Shown in pieces: positions 11,301-25,000 of a stretch of DNA of 64,000 bases. A model generated the notes under the pieces. That model had not been told where the DNA came from, searched no databases, and saw only the letters and a list, made by a program, of their open reading frames with translations. Position numbers and translations under genes: made by a program. Source of the stretch: Ornithodoros turicata (lineage: Eukaryota > Arthropoda > Arachnida > Ixodida > Argasidae). Each line of letters starts with the position of its first letter. Within the stretch, counting starts at the first letter, position 1. The stretch lies in assembly GCF_037126465.1 (NCBI RefSeq), contig NC_088206.1:14798702-14862701 (forward strand). The letters run 5' to 3'.

Positions 11301-12973
11301 TCTATTGTCGAAGCTTCGAAGGGCTTAATTAGGTAACATGTATGTTGCAAGAACCAAATTTAGGTTCACTTGCACATAGGTGGAAAGTAAACTAAAACTG
11401 TTCTCCTATACAATGGTCAGTTAACTATACAAACATTAATAATGCATTGTTAAAATTTGTTCACGTTCGACGCGAATATATCGTTTAAGAATGTCATTTA
11501 TTTATTATTTATTTGTCAGAAATGTTTATTATTTGACAATTGACATCAATTATTATTTGACTAAGTGTTGGGGGTTAGGGGTGAAAGGCACGTATGCCAT
11601 GTTTAGTCACTATCTGTCAGAGCGGAAAAACCTATCACGTTGTCCAACTGGAGAGGGTGAACAACCCAGGCTCTTGGATGGCTTTCTGGATGCGAAAAAA
11701 GCGGGTTATGATGAGGAATGTGTTTATGGACAAGCGGATTACACAGAGGAAAATATTCCTTAGGATAACGGCATTTAGAACTGAAGCTTTCGTTTGTTGT
11801 TTTCTTCTTATTTTTTGTTTCATGAATGCCCCAAGTGAACCAATAAAAAATCGACCAAACGACGTTCGGTCAAATGTCCCGGAACCCTATACGAGAGCTT
11901 GCTGTCAAAGATAACCTTTACCCGATCTCATTGCATCACAAAATGAGGGTACATCACGCAGTGCGGCACGGCGGCCAGTGCACTGATTACTGGGATTGGA
12001 TACGACGGAGAAGGGTGAACGAAAATGAAACTCCGCAGGACCCAGGGAGATTTCAGTTTTCTTCTTTTTTTTTTTTTTTTTTTCAGTATCTTATGTGCTA
12101 TACAAGCTGCCCGCGATTTCCATTTTTATCTTTTTGCTGGTTAGAGGTCTCGAGGCTTTTGTGCATATTTTATGATTAAATTAATTTCGTAAAACCATCA
12201 AGGCCAGCACTGGCTGTTCAAATTATATTTGTTGTGAGTGGATAATTTCAGACATAGGTATATGCTCATAACGGTAGAGTTCTAGCAATCCGTTGATAAC
12301 GTGGCTTGCGTCGAACCGTATCAGCCGGAACCAATCAGTGGATAATGTTCTGAGTCACACACGACTGCGATGGGTTCCGATAGGCACGATAACCTTACCA
12401 GCGGTTTGCTAAAACTACCTAATACATATAATAACACATAAAAACAAAACAAAGATAGACTCGTACAGAAACAGTACACATATGTTACCAAAGCGCTGTA
12501 AATTACCTAAAACTCATTAATCCACTCTTTAAATATAGGCCATATTTCAACGTTCGTACCAGTTCCAGGATTTTTAAAAATATAGAATGTCTTTCAACGA
12601 GGATTGTTTTCCATGCTGCTGTTTCACTTTTGCCCAAAAGCCCCTAATGAAAGAGCTAGTTAATGAAGTTTAGGCAATTGGTCATCTAGTGGTTATATAC
12701 TCTTCGAAAGGGTACCCACCTGCAGGAAACGCACCTGCAAAATAGCATCCATGCTGCTCTCGTAGCTTTTTATTAAAAAAGACTAACAAATAAAACGCAC
12801 CACTATACTAAAAAGCTTCCGCTGGATCTCAGCCCTACAAAAGCGCAGTGGACGTTCACCCACCTTTCACTATTGCGCGTGTTTCCGGCGAATTTTCGAC
12901 GTAGTTGATGCAGGCTCATGGGCAGCGCTAATGTGTTACATGACGTCTCACTTCATTAACTGTACATTTTCAG

Positions 12974-13026
12974 TCTTCGCCGAACACTATGACCCTGCCG
13001 AAGACGACGAGGATGAAGGTGCAAAG
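12974..13026 (+). CDS. Pka-R2: PKA-RII exon: segment just after the inhibitor site
   Basis: The acceptor TTTTCAG precedes 12974 and the donor GTACGT begins at 13027. The 53-nt exon starts with two bases that complete a split codon, so the upstream exon must end with one base of a codon (phase 1). Translation is [17 protein letters not shown], preceded by a V if the donated base is G. This matches the acidic stretch that follows RRxS in RII subunits. The RRxS itself must be encoded by the preceding exon. It is the first exon of the gene that can be recognised with certainty. Confidence 0.93.
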
Positions 13027-16000
13027 GTACGTGTACAATAATTATTTTCGTCAATAGGAAGTTTTATTGTGGCGTACGCCAGGAAATAGCTAGGAAATAG
13101 CGTTGCTGACACTTGCGCATCCGTCGAACGCAACGCAAGTTTAGCGCCCAGAGTACGTACGCTATTTCGCGAATTTAGCGTGCGTACACTTGCATTCCGT
13201 ACTCGTGGCATGCGAGACAACTGAGTTCCAGTTTGCAACACCCACTCACAAAAGACGACACGACACCGATGGCGTTGGACTGGGCGGATTGTTTTGGCTT
13301 CACTTGGCTTGTTGCGTTCTTGAAAGATCGTGTTCGTGTAGCTTTAGGTGCCACATTTAGTGCGCGTAGGCCGCGAAAGTGCCTTGTGCTGCTAACCCTG
13401 CTAAATGCTAACACATAGCGTACGCCAGGCGTCTGTCACAAAACTAAAACTCCTGTTGAACAAGAGAGAAACTGATGTTCTGAGGCTGGAACAACATAGA
13501 AGGGACAGATACAAACAAAGCCTCAAGTTGCCTAAGAAATCAACGATGAAAGATGAAAGTAACTGAAAAGGTTAGCCAGCTGTAGGGATCGAACCCACAT
13601 CTTCTGGATTACCGTACGGTAATCCAGATTACGGTAATCCGATTACGGTAATCCAGAAGATGTGGGTTCGATCCCTACAGCTGGCTAACCTTTTCAGTGA
13701 TTTTCATCTTTCATCTAAAACTCCTGTCTGCAGCATGGAAAGGCACGGTGTGTCAAAAATGTGACAAAAATAAATAAAAAATAGAAAAGGCGGTTGATGC
13801 CTCCCTACTTGGAACGTCAGTCGCACGCACCTCGGTTAGATTAATAACGCAACTTAGCTCGATGAAACCTTTACTGTCGACGCCAAGCAACGTACGCGAC
13901 CTTTGCATGACCGTGGTGCAGTTATCCGTACAGCTGGCGGACACGCCGGCTGGATATGGAACTCGTGGCACAGGACTGCTAATATACTGCTTGCAAAGGA
14001 GGCTGCGGAATTGGTGGTGAAATAATTAGCTTTTACGACATTGTTACTACAATCATACACTCTAGAAGGAAGTGCTCTCTCTCCTTCGTGGATCTCTTTT
14101 TCGGGTGTTTCGGAGGTGCAAATGCTGAATTAATACAGCTTTACTAAAAGCTGTATTCGTGCATATTCCCAGCGAGACATCCGCAAATTTATTCGGAGCT
14201 GAGCCTAGCTTATTTGAATTGCTGCCTCGTTATTTACAGTGCGTAGCATCTACTGTGTAAGTGACTGTTCCCAAATACCCGGAACGAACACAAACGCGCA
14301 TGAGCTGAGGTGTGCTTTGAACCTCTTTCCCGCATCACTTTTCCGATACATTTCTGCACGAAAACGCGAAAATACTTTCCGCACATAAGGGACTTGCATT
14401 ATGCAGTCGAGCTATTATAAGAGAGACGTGAAAAAAAGAAGAAAGAATCGGACATTTGCAGCATTCCACCATGGAAGCATCTGCATTTCTCATGCAGAGT
14501 AGCTCAGCTGGTCTCGAAACTACGTTTTTTTGCCTGTCTAATGTTATTAGATCTATAGATATTTCCATAAAAAATGGCGAACAGCTGCGTCTTCCTTGCA
14601 GCCGACAGCTCGGGAAGCGCTCCGGGACCGGGACGTGCCTGTGTGCGTCTCTTCGGTGTAGGTCAGTGGCCAGTCTTGCGGTAGGTCACGTTCCAGATGG
14701 TCCCGCGGGGATATTTTCGCTTTTAGTCGTTGCCGTCTGAAGCCAAGTCAATTCCCGAGAGACGTAAGCTGTGAAGAGCTACACGTTTTGGATCCTTCCT
14801 TCCCGTACAGAGTTCGGTTAAAGAGCACTTTAACTCAGTAGCGCGAGGTAGCCACCATTGCCTTGCGGGATAAAAGTAGATCGGCGAAGCTTCAATGGTT
14901 CCTCGTAGGGCAGTTGCTGTTACCTACTTCGAAAGTAGCCGTTCAGATATACATTCGCGTTCTATCGCTGGAAGTTACAGAAATTACAGGTGGTCGGTGG
15001 GACTCGAGACATGGGACAGGATCATTCTGAGGATTGTACGGGTTTCTGGTCCACATAGTTCGATAATGGCCCAAGCAGCACAACATGTAGGCCCAATATT
15101 GGCAATGTCGCCCCAAGATTGGACCGATAGTGGGCCGGTATAGCCAATATTGGTCCAGTAATTGGCCAACATGTTGTGCTGCTTGGTGGAGTTGTAGAGT
15201 GGTAAACAACGGGGATCAGCCGAGGCATGCTGCATTTATGGACGAACACGTTAGCATCAAACGGCCAATAACCAATGCCGTCAGCGCCTTTTTCCGGCGT
15301 TATTTGAATTTCATTGTAGAGTGAGTGCGTTTTCTTCTTTCCCTTTTCGAATGGCGCATGATGGAGTACCGTCAGATTCGGAACGCACACTCATAGAAAT
15401 GAACTTTACCGCATAGCACGCTCCTAACCAACCATTATCTCGAATGATATCGTTATCTGCCCTGATTTGTTGAAAACTGGTGGCGTACGCCTTTTTTGTG
15501 GCAATTGTGAACAGCATAAGTGTCACAAAGAAGGCGTATGCCTCCCGTTTTCAACAAATCAGGGCAGATAACGATATCATTCGAGGTGATGGTGGGCTAG
15601 GAGCGTGCTATGCGGTAAAGTTAATTTTTAAGAGTGCATAGGCGGCTTCGTGTCGGCGGTGTCACACACTAAAAAACAGAACTTCACCGAATAGCACGCT
15701 GTGCGCCAACCATTGCTACGAATGATAGGGTTATCGCTTCTGGTTCCAGGAAAGAGGAGGGCGTTACGCATTTTTGCGACAATTATCATACATCCAAATT
15801 GCTAGAAAAAGGCGTACGTCCCCTTCTGTCCTCGAATCACAAGCGGTAACCTGAACATATCTGTTTTTAGAGTGCACGTGCTTCGTCCACATAGCTTCTT
15901 CTTCTTCTTTTTTTTTTTCTTTATTGGCGGCGTGCGGGGCTAAATCGGCGGGAACCTTGCCAATACCTTGCCAATCTGACGGCCGATCCCGAATTCGATA

Positions 16001-19000
16001 AAGATAAAGAGAGCCCAATGAGGCTATGATCGGTGATCGTCGAGATAACTTGACGCGTCGAGAAAAGAAAAGAAATGTAAGCGTTGCGCTTACGTTTCTC
16101 GACGCGTCAAGTTATCTCGACAATCAGCGAGCATGGCCCGTGATTCGGCCCGAGCTCGAGCAGGTAGACTCACCGCAACGTTTATTTGAGATAACGGCCA
16201 ATGAACAGTTTTCACGTGTGATGTTCAGGACAGGGTGTCAGAAAGGAGGCGAATTTGCATGCCTTTCTGCTATGCTCTTGATGCCACCACTTCTATACCC
16301 GCTGTCAATTATATGTTGCTTTCGCAGTTACGTCACTTGGACTGCTATAAATATCTGCCGAATGTCTTTATGTTTGTCTGAATAGGAAGATATTTAATTT
16401 GTTTGTCAGATCAGAACGTGTCGCTTTGAGGCAGCTGAGATGAGCCACTAGTGATTTATTCAGACCCCTTAGCCTAACACCCCCACACCCCTAGTTAGTA
16501 CACACCCCTAACACCCCCCACTCCGAAATCTGGAGGAGACCCCCCTAAAATTTTGTGAGATTGCACAATATTTCGTCAAAAGCGTGTAAATACCCCCTCC
16601 TCCTTAAAGACGAAATTCTGGGTAAACCACTGTGAGCCACATTGTTGGACTGTGGCTGTGTTCTTATTGCTTTTGTTTTTGAAAGTTGTTTTTAGTGAGA
16701 ATATACAATTTATTGTGTTCCTTTTATCCTCCATCCTGTTCTGTAAAGTTACACAAATTTTGACTTGCACTTCAACCACCGTTCACTGTTACAAATTTGA
16801 GATTGGAAGATGCATTGTTTCAGGTTGTGCATCCAAAGTCTGATGAACAGAGGGAGCGGTTGAGCCAGGCAGTTCGAGATATCCTTCTCTTCAAATCTCT
16901 CGACTTGGTAAGTCTCACCATATCTTCAATACGACTGCATCATGTCGGTTACTATGACTTCCCATAGTGAAGTGTGAAATGCTTTTGATATACAGAGTTA
17001 GTTGAGCAATCATTACACATTTAAATCAAATCGTATAATCAAAGTATAGAAGACTGAATTTACCCAGCCCCGAACTTTGCAGACTGATTAGCGATTTGTC
17101 TAATGTTTTATTGGAATTTTTTGCAAGCATTATGATCATGAGGAGAAAAAAGTAAAAATCGAGCAATATCACATGCCATGCATTTCCAATGGCCTATATC
17201 AGGTAAACACCAAAATTTTTTCTTGTGTCTGCTTCACTATCATATCACCACACACAGGTGGCGCCAACTTACAGAATAAGAGGATTAGTGCATAACGTCA
17301 GCATGTCGCACGTTTGTAGGCAGCGCCACCTGTGTGCAGTGATGTGAACGTAAAGCAGACAGAAGAAAAAATGGTGGTGTTTGGGTGATATAGGCCATTG
17401 AAAATGCATGGCATGTGATATTGCTCGATTTTTGTTTTTTCTTTCTACATGACCATAACGCTTGCAAAAAATTCCAGTAAAACTTCAGACAAATGTCTGT
17501 CAGTATGGAAAGTCTGGAGCGGGCTAAACCCCATCTTCTATTTTTATGATGCAATCAAAATGTGTAATGTTTGCTAGACTAACCTTGTAGATTTAATCTT
17601 GATGATGTTTGAAGAAGACTGAAATCCAAAGAAGACTGCAGACCACAATCCAGCCTCATTACAATGAAGGCCTGAAGGCAACGAATCAGTCCTGCACACT
17701 TAAAACGTGAACCTTTTGCTCTAGGCTCCACCACACCACTTTATGTGGAAATGAATGCAAATACACAGACAAAAAGAAAACAGAATTTCACTGCATAACA
17801 TGCTGCTAGCTAACCATAATCTCGGACGACATCATTCTCTCCACCGATTTGTTGAAAACTAGTGGCATGCACATTTTTGTGACACTTATGTGGTTGTGTT
17901 AATTGTCACAAGAAAGTTTACTATTTTAATCATATAAAGTAAAAGTGGATCATGATGGTGCATCGTCCTGTGGGAGTTCAATGAAATTAAAATTAAAGGT
18001 CAGAAGAAGATAAATGAAAGATAGGAATGATGATGATATAAGATTCCCATAATTCCTGTGCCACAAGTGGTATACCAGGAAAGCGAGAAGTATAAAAAAA
18101 AATAGAGAGATAGGTAGAGTTAGATAGGAGATTCCACTTTCTGCAAAACCACAGACAAAGGGATAAGAGCGAGACAAATCAGCTGTATTTATTAAAAATA
18201 TTTAAAGTGTATAATGTGATTTCGTACAGCTGACTTGCTGTTCACATATTTCTTGTTTTCTCCTTGGTTTACATATATATCTGCTTACACATTTTTAGCA
18301 GAGTCTTCATGAAATCTTGTTGTGTAGATTCTTCCTTCTTCTCCTACTGGCTTGGTTCTTTTCTCTTTTCTTTACATTCTTGTTTTTCTTGCTTTGTTGC
18401 AGATTTCAGGTTCTCTTTTTCTGTAATTTTAAGCTTAGATATGTATACATTAGAATTTGTTTGATTGATATCCTGATGTGAACTCCCACTTTTTGGTAAA
18501 CTTGATCTCCCATCACTGTTCTTATGTTTCGGAAATTTATGGCCGGAGTTATACTCACTGTATACCCACTGGAGGGCTTCACTGTATAACATACTCTGCA
18601 CCAATAACCGCTCTGAATGACACAGCAATCTGTATGATACGAAGAATGAGCCAATTCACATGACTGGATAAATGTCACAAAAAAGCATATGCCTCCCATT
18701 TTCAACAGGAAGGAGAACAATATTGTTCTGTACACTCCTAAAACGGAACTTCACCGCATAACACGCTATCATCATCATCCCAAATGTTGTTCTTTCCACG
18801 AATATGTTAAAAATGGGAAGTGTATGCCTTCTTGTGATGCTTATGCAGTTATTTCAACCGTCACGAACAGGCTTACCTCACGCGCTTTCCACAAAATCGA
18901 GAGTGATGGCACTTTCGTTGTGCGCAGCAGTTTGCCTTCAGCATGTTATGTGGTGAAGTACTGTTTCAACAATGTGCGTGGAGCAATGCATAACATTATT

Positions 19001-22000
19001 TGTCTTTCTTCATTTATACAGCCTCAGATGCAAGAAGTAATCGACGCAATGTTCGAAAGAAAGGTAAGGAAGCTTTCATTCACAGTGTTATAATATTTCT
19101 AAATATCACCGGATGCGTTACGGTGGAAAGCCAAATCGTCTGTGTGTCAGTAACAGCAACTTTACCTGAGCGACAAAGCAAATCCCCTTACTGGTGGTGT
19201 AACAGAGTCTTTAGGAAAGCTTTGAGACATGATATGTATGAAAAATATATTTGCTTCAAGTCTTCGAAGTACTCTACCACGCGCCAAATGCATTATTGTA
19301 TCCTCAAGAACCATTTTCTGAAGTAATCCTTCAACCAGTGACTTTTTTATGGGGCACTTCACCTAATGTATCGCAAAAATCTATTTAAAAGTCTACTTGT
19401 TTGAAAAATATGGCGTCAGTGCTAATTATACTTATGGACACTCTGGTTAAATTTTCAGTTTGAATAAATTACATTATCTGAATTAAACTCTAAAATTTGC
19501 CAAGTCAGTGGAACATCTCCTGCCAAAAATTTCTGGAGTTCTGGAAGAGTTCTGGATTTGCCCCAGTGCATCACAAAATACTGAAAAAAAAAAAAAAAAG
19601 CCCTGAATACAGGGTGTTTGATGAGAAGGTGTTGTCTAAATCTTAAAAATTTTGGACTTCCAAGATGACTCATCAAAAATTTTGCCACACATTGATTAAG
19701 CAATTTTTGTTGATTGAACCCTAAAATCTGCCAAGCAAAGGTACTAAATTTCTTTGTGAACTTGGAAGCATATGCCAAAACACATCGTTCCAATCAAAAT
19801 CGGATTTTTATCACAAAAATTTGGCATAGGAAGATCGCTCGCTTGCTGAAGAGCAATTACTAATGATCTGTGTGCTGAGGGCTATGCTGATATTTCCAAT
19901 ATACATACATAAATTTTCCAATATCTGAAGCAAATATGGAATACTATATTCCAATTTCAAATCAAAAGTATGTCTCTTTCATACCGGGTAATGCTCAAAT
20001 ACTTTCGAAGCTATACCCATAACCCTGACAACTTGACAAGAAGTTAGACAATGAAGGCCGTAGATCTGTATACGTATATCATGTATGCATTCTGTATGTC
20101 CATATACACATATGCTGCACGTGTACATGGTTTGATTCTATTTCCTTTGATTATGTAATTATTCACTTTGTATTCACATCTATCTATCTATTCTCTACAT
20201 ATTTGCTTCAGTTTTAAAATGACTGTTCACACAGCCCAAGCAAATAGAAAAGTTTAAACGGATGCAACAGTGTCAGTACTAAATGTGCTTTCCTACAGGT
20301 TAAAGCTGGAGAAATGGTGATCAAGCAAGGAGATGACGGGGACAACTTCTATGTCATTCAGAGGTGGGTGAAGCTATTTTTAACGTGGTCGTGGAAGGTT
20401 TGGCGTCTGTGAGAGTGTATCAAGATCAAAATTTCCAGGGGTACACCTGGCACTATTTCAGAACATAATTAATCGTGTCTTAAATGTCATTTGGCTCAAG
20501 TAATTTATAAGGACTCTGTGAGGGGCCAAGAGACAAACCTTTTTAGATCACTGTATAATGTCATGCATGCTTCCAAGAGGGAGCTTTTCACTGTTTGCAA
20601 ATTTTCAGTCATTTTGAGCACAGCTGGGAGCTGTACAGAAACCAGGCGCGAGTTCTCGATGCACAAAACTTTCAGCATGAGTGATAAGGACTAGTTTTTA
20701 TGGCTGTAATCTGCAGAGTTGTTGCCCTGACACTAAAGTCACTAGGTCTTCACTTGAATAAACCAGGTAACACGATTCTGATGGGCAAATAATACAGTTG
20801 TATTAATGTACAATGTGCCCTCATGTACCAGCAGTGAACTTGCTCGGTTTACTTGACTGTTTTGTCAATTTTATGCCGGCGCCATTTCTGTAGTTGACGC
20901 CTCCGACATACGGCTGCGTTACTTCCAGCGCTTATTGTGTGCTTATCACTATTTATGTGAAAGCTGTCACAATCCCTTCATGTCCCCTATTCCCGCATGT
21001 TGCATTTCCTACCTTGTTACTCAATGTTCAAATAGTGTTACTCAGTACTCAAGTAGTTGAAGAAGGAGGAACCAGAGACGTTCAGAGACCAGAGACTTTT
21101 ATCACTCAAGTAGTGTTGTATGAAAAAAGCAAGAAATGTTGACAAAGCATCGATGGTGCTGATGTCCAATGCAAACAATGATGCCTTTTCACTTTTTCCT
21201 GGGTTGTTTGACACATTGACACGTCAGAATTGGCTGGAGAATCCTACGAAAAATGTAATATAGCCGTTGACTGCCAGCATGGTTCCCGGAGCACGTTTTC
21301 CTCTTTGAACTTCTTCTTCGTCAGAACATACCTCCGTCTGTGACATTTTCCGAACGATCCATAGACGCTGTGTGTGTCGCATGATCTCTTCCTCCATTGC
21401 TGACAATTTGCCTTTCGCCATAATTCAAGTGATTTCGACAGCAGATATACGACGTCGTTGTTGTCCAAACCGAAACTATGCACCCACATGGTCCCGCGGG
21501 GTGTGTCTTCCTCGTCGTTGACAGTTGGCTGAGAGAATTGGATGGAGATGACGCTTCGAAGGCATATATTCAGCGGTCACGCCCCGCTATTTTTGTCTGA
21601 TAACTGCGCCCCCGTTGTACAGAATACGGTTAAAAGTCTATGTGTGTACGATAGTGAGGGGTCATGAGAACGGTTTCCTGCAGAGTACTCGGAATTTGTG
21701 AAAATCATTTCATGGTCCCTTTAATGGGATACAGGGGGATTGTCAAATATGTAACTCAAGGTTTGCTGGAACAAGGTCTGAGGGGGAACTTCTCCTCAGC
21801 ATTGGCTGTAGCTTCTTGCACTCCAAGGATTATATGAATATTCACTTTCATTAACATTATTAGAGCAAATTCCTCGCACCGTAGCTACTTGCAAACTTGT
21901 GCCCAAATTTCATTTATTCATCGCTGTAGGAATCTTTTAGCTGCCTTTACGCCCATCTATGCTATCAAAAACAAAGCCCAGCAACTGAGCATCTTAGAGT

Positions 22001-25000
22001 AGCCCAGAAAGCCATCCAAAAGATTTTCTGTTTCTGGCGAATTACGAAAGGATGTAACTTGACATGACAACTAACACAAAAAAATTCTCTGTACGCAGTA
22101 TTTTTCTTGGAATAAAAACGCCCCCGAACACTGACGCGCGCATCAATGTTCGGGGCAAGTGGCTTCGGCAGGACAGTCCTGATGAGGACAGTGCCACTGT
22201 CGAAACGCCGACCCCTTGCCCATTTTACTTTTTAACGTCTCCCTACATAATGAACTAGTGTTCGTAACTTCCGTAAAATATGTTTCCGTGTCTTTTTCTG
22301 CAACTTCTGTAAAACTTCGTGGCCGTTTGATAATCTTTTTACCTCAACCTATATATATATAATACATATAAATACTACACATCACGAATGGAAATTTTTT
22401 TAAAGGTATGCAGAACATAGACCTTACACACGCGCTCTGTAGGTCACCTGCACTCAGCGTTCTTTCACAGGAGCTCATTTTATTTGTTGCGGGACATAGT
22501 GAAGCAAAAAATTATTAAAACGTTTTTAAAAATCACCTCCATGATCCTTTAAAGTAGCACAGAAGTCGTTTTTAACAACTTGTTTTCTTCCTATAAAACT
22601 GTTAAGTAGGCCAGTAAGATGCACCATGCGAAGTAATTCACACCAGAGTCATAATTATCGCAGAAATTGAATTTAAAGTACGCCTCAAAAAGCGACCGTG
22701 TGCAACGGCGGTGAAGAGCAGTACCAGCCTGTGATCTGCCTGGAACCTCGCGCTGACAATACAAGGAGAACACTCGCTGATTGGTCCAGAGAAATGTCTG
22801 CTACTCTGCTGTCGTCTGCTACTCGGCTGTTCGGGGTTCTGAAAAAGCATTGCTATTGGCTCGGTCATGATTCGGCCACTCCTTCTATCCCCAATTCTCC
22901 GGGAGAACTGGCAAAACTGGTTTACGGTGGCACTGACCCCCACTGGCCGGCGAACCAGAACGAGTTCTCCTTGTACCGTCATCGGTGATATGGCATCATA
23001 CCTCCTCCTCCTCGTTATACCCGGAGTGGCGAGTTAAGGGTGAACGTGCGGAGCCATGTTTATGTGATTTTTTTTCTGGGAAACAAATTGCACACATCAA
23101 AACCTTTCGCGCTATTCGGTAAAATGACACACACAGTTTCATCAGACGTCTTAACCTGAAATTCTTTTGGATGGCCCTCTGTATACACCTTTAAGTGTTT
23201 CAGAGATCTACTGAAATGAGATAGCGGGATATAGTAAGAGACACAGGAGATGAGGTCGTCAAACTTGCCATTCCACATATCATAGTTGCCAGCCTCATCT
23301 CAACTTGCCATGAGCAGTGTAATTGAGTGCGACGCTTTTTCTGCCTTTTCAGTGGTGTATACAACATCTTCGTATCAACAGACAGAGAACAGGACAAGCT
23401 TGTTGGGAAGTACGATAACACTGGGAGCTTTGGAGAGCTGGCTCTGATGTACAACATGCCAAGGGCTGCAACGATTACAGCAGTCACTGAAGGCTCTCTC
23501 TGGGCTATGGTTAGCAATTGTGACATTCAATTCAGTTTCTTCCTCATTTGGATAGTGGGGATGCATGATGCTGGGGGTGGCAGAAAAGCAGCACAGATTC
23601 TGCTCGACGAGGCCCCTGTGGACTGACTTTAACACATGCACACATGCCATACAATATCAGCCAATACATTGCTGTCAATACATAGGGCCCTGAGTTTTAT
23701 GGTGAAACCCAGTTAAACCCCTTTTTACCCCTCCATTTACTCCATCGTCACTTCGGGTAAAACCTGGAAAAGCCTAAAAAGTAACTTGGCATAGTGCCAA
23801 TACAACCACCAATATGGGCAGTGGAGAATGCTAAAAAAAAATATTTTGGGAGGGGCTCTATGGGGACTTTATGTGGGAGAGGAGGGTTTCCCCTCGTTTC
23901 CCTCTCCCAAATGTACTACCAAAGGTACGATTTTGTGTGTTGGGGCGAAGGGTTGACCCCCTAAACCCCCCCGCCTTTCTGGCTATGCCACATCTTGTAT
24001 TCATCTAAAATGCAAGAAGCTCTTCTTCTTTTTTTCACCCAAAAATTAGCTTTACTGTCCGTCGCCCGACTTACCCTGTTTTACGGCTCCTGAAATAAAC
24101 CCGATTTTTACCCCCAATTTTCAAAAAAACATAAAACACAAAAACACAAGGCCCTATCAATGCATCATACAAATATTGTCCATAAACCATACAAAACTGC
24201 CTGTGCACATGCATAGCACAAAGTCTTCGTTGCGCTGAAGAATTAGCAAAGAAAAAAAAAACACTTACTTGGATGCATTCTAGCAATGACAAGGAAGGAA
24301 TGACATTGGGTATTATGATCGCCCCTTCTCAAGCATAAGAGGTAATCAACACATAGGAAATGAAGACCTGGACAAAAATTTCACATTCATTAATAATAAT
24401 AATAATAAAGTTACTTTCAGATATGCATGGTGTTTCATGTTTCATGCTGTGCTTTTGAAAATATCAAAGTAGACAAACCACATTAACTTGTCACCGAGTC
24501 CTCACTTTCAATTAATGCTGTTCAGCTGTAAATTCGAGTACTTTGCAGTGAAAGGTAATAGCTGGTACTGCAGAAGATTATGTAAATCTAGTATGGAGTG
24601 TGTATATTAATCTTCTTCGCAATCCTCCTCACAGAACCGTCAAACATTTCGAAGAATTGTTCTGAAGAGTGCCTTCAAGAAGAGGAAGGAGTATGAGAAT
24701 CTATTAGAGAAAGTGCCAATGCTCAAGTCACTAAATGTAAGCACAGCAGCTATTGCTTATATACCTGAGCTACATTGCCAAACTTCCTTTTTTTCTTGTG
24801 ATCTTCCAGCACTATGAACGCATGAACCTCTGTGATGCTCTCATGCCCAGATCATTTACCAACGGACAAGTAATTATCAAGCAGGTGGGTTTTCAGTTCG
24901 TTATAAGCATTGCTTTTACGGGAGCAAAGTGAACAAATAACAACAAAGGTCAACACATGCAGTTAGCAGAAATGGGTAAATAACATGGAGCGGTGTATGA

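Larger units (their letters stand above)
9991..12973. other. No gene seen apart from listed repeats
   Basis: ACAGGGTGTCTACC at about 9998 starts a CTGGGAATTATCAGGG-type dispersed repeat with no partner end. The tandem repeat at 10379 and the SINE-like repeat at 11021 follow. 11300-12970 shows only short uninformative frames and T-runs. Confidence 0.55.
13027..16823 (+). other. PKA-RII intron with inverted SINE-like repeat, two MITEs and a palindrome
   Basis: This 3.8-kb intron holds no coding exon that I can see. It contains a B-box inverted repeat (13545-13715), a short CCAAGC-type foldback (15071-15186), two foldback MITEs (15388-15636 and 15667-15874) and a 27-bp-arm palindrome (16034-16126). 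Stretches at 13720-15070 and 16130-16820 show nothing further apart from short low-complexity tracts. Confidence 0.7.

Noticed and set aside
23510..23626. Coding continuation past the exon ending 23509
   Set aside because: The frame stays open but loses PKA similarity at the GTTAGC donor, and NRQTFRRI resumes at 24635, so it is intron read-through.
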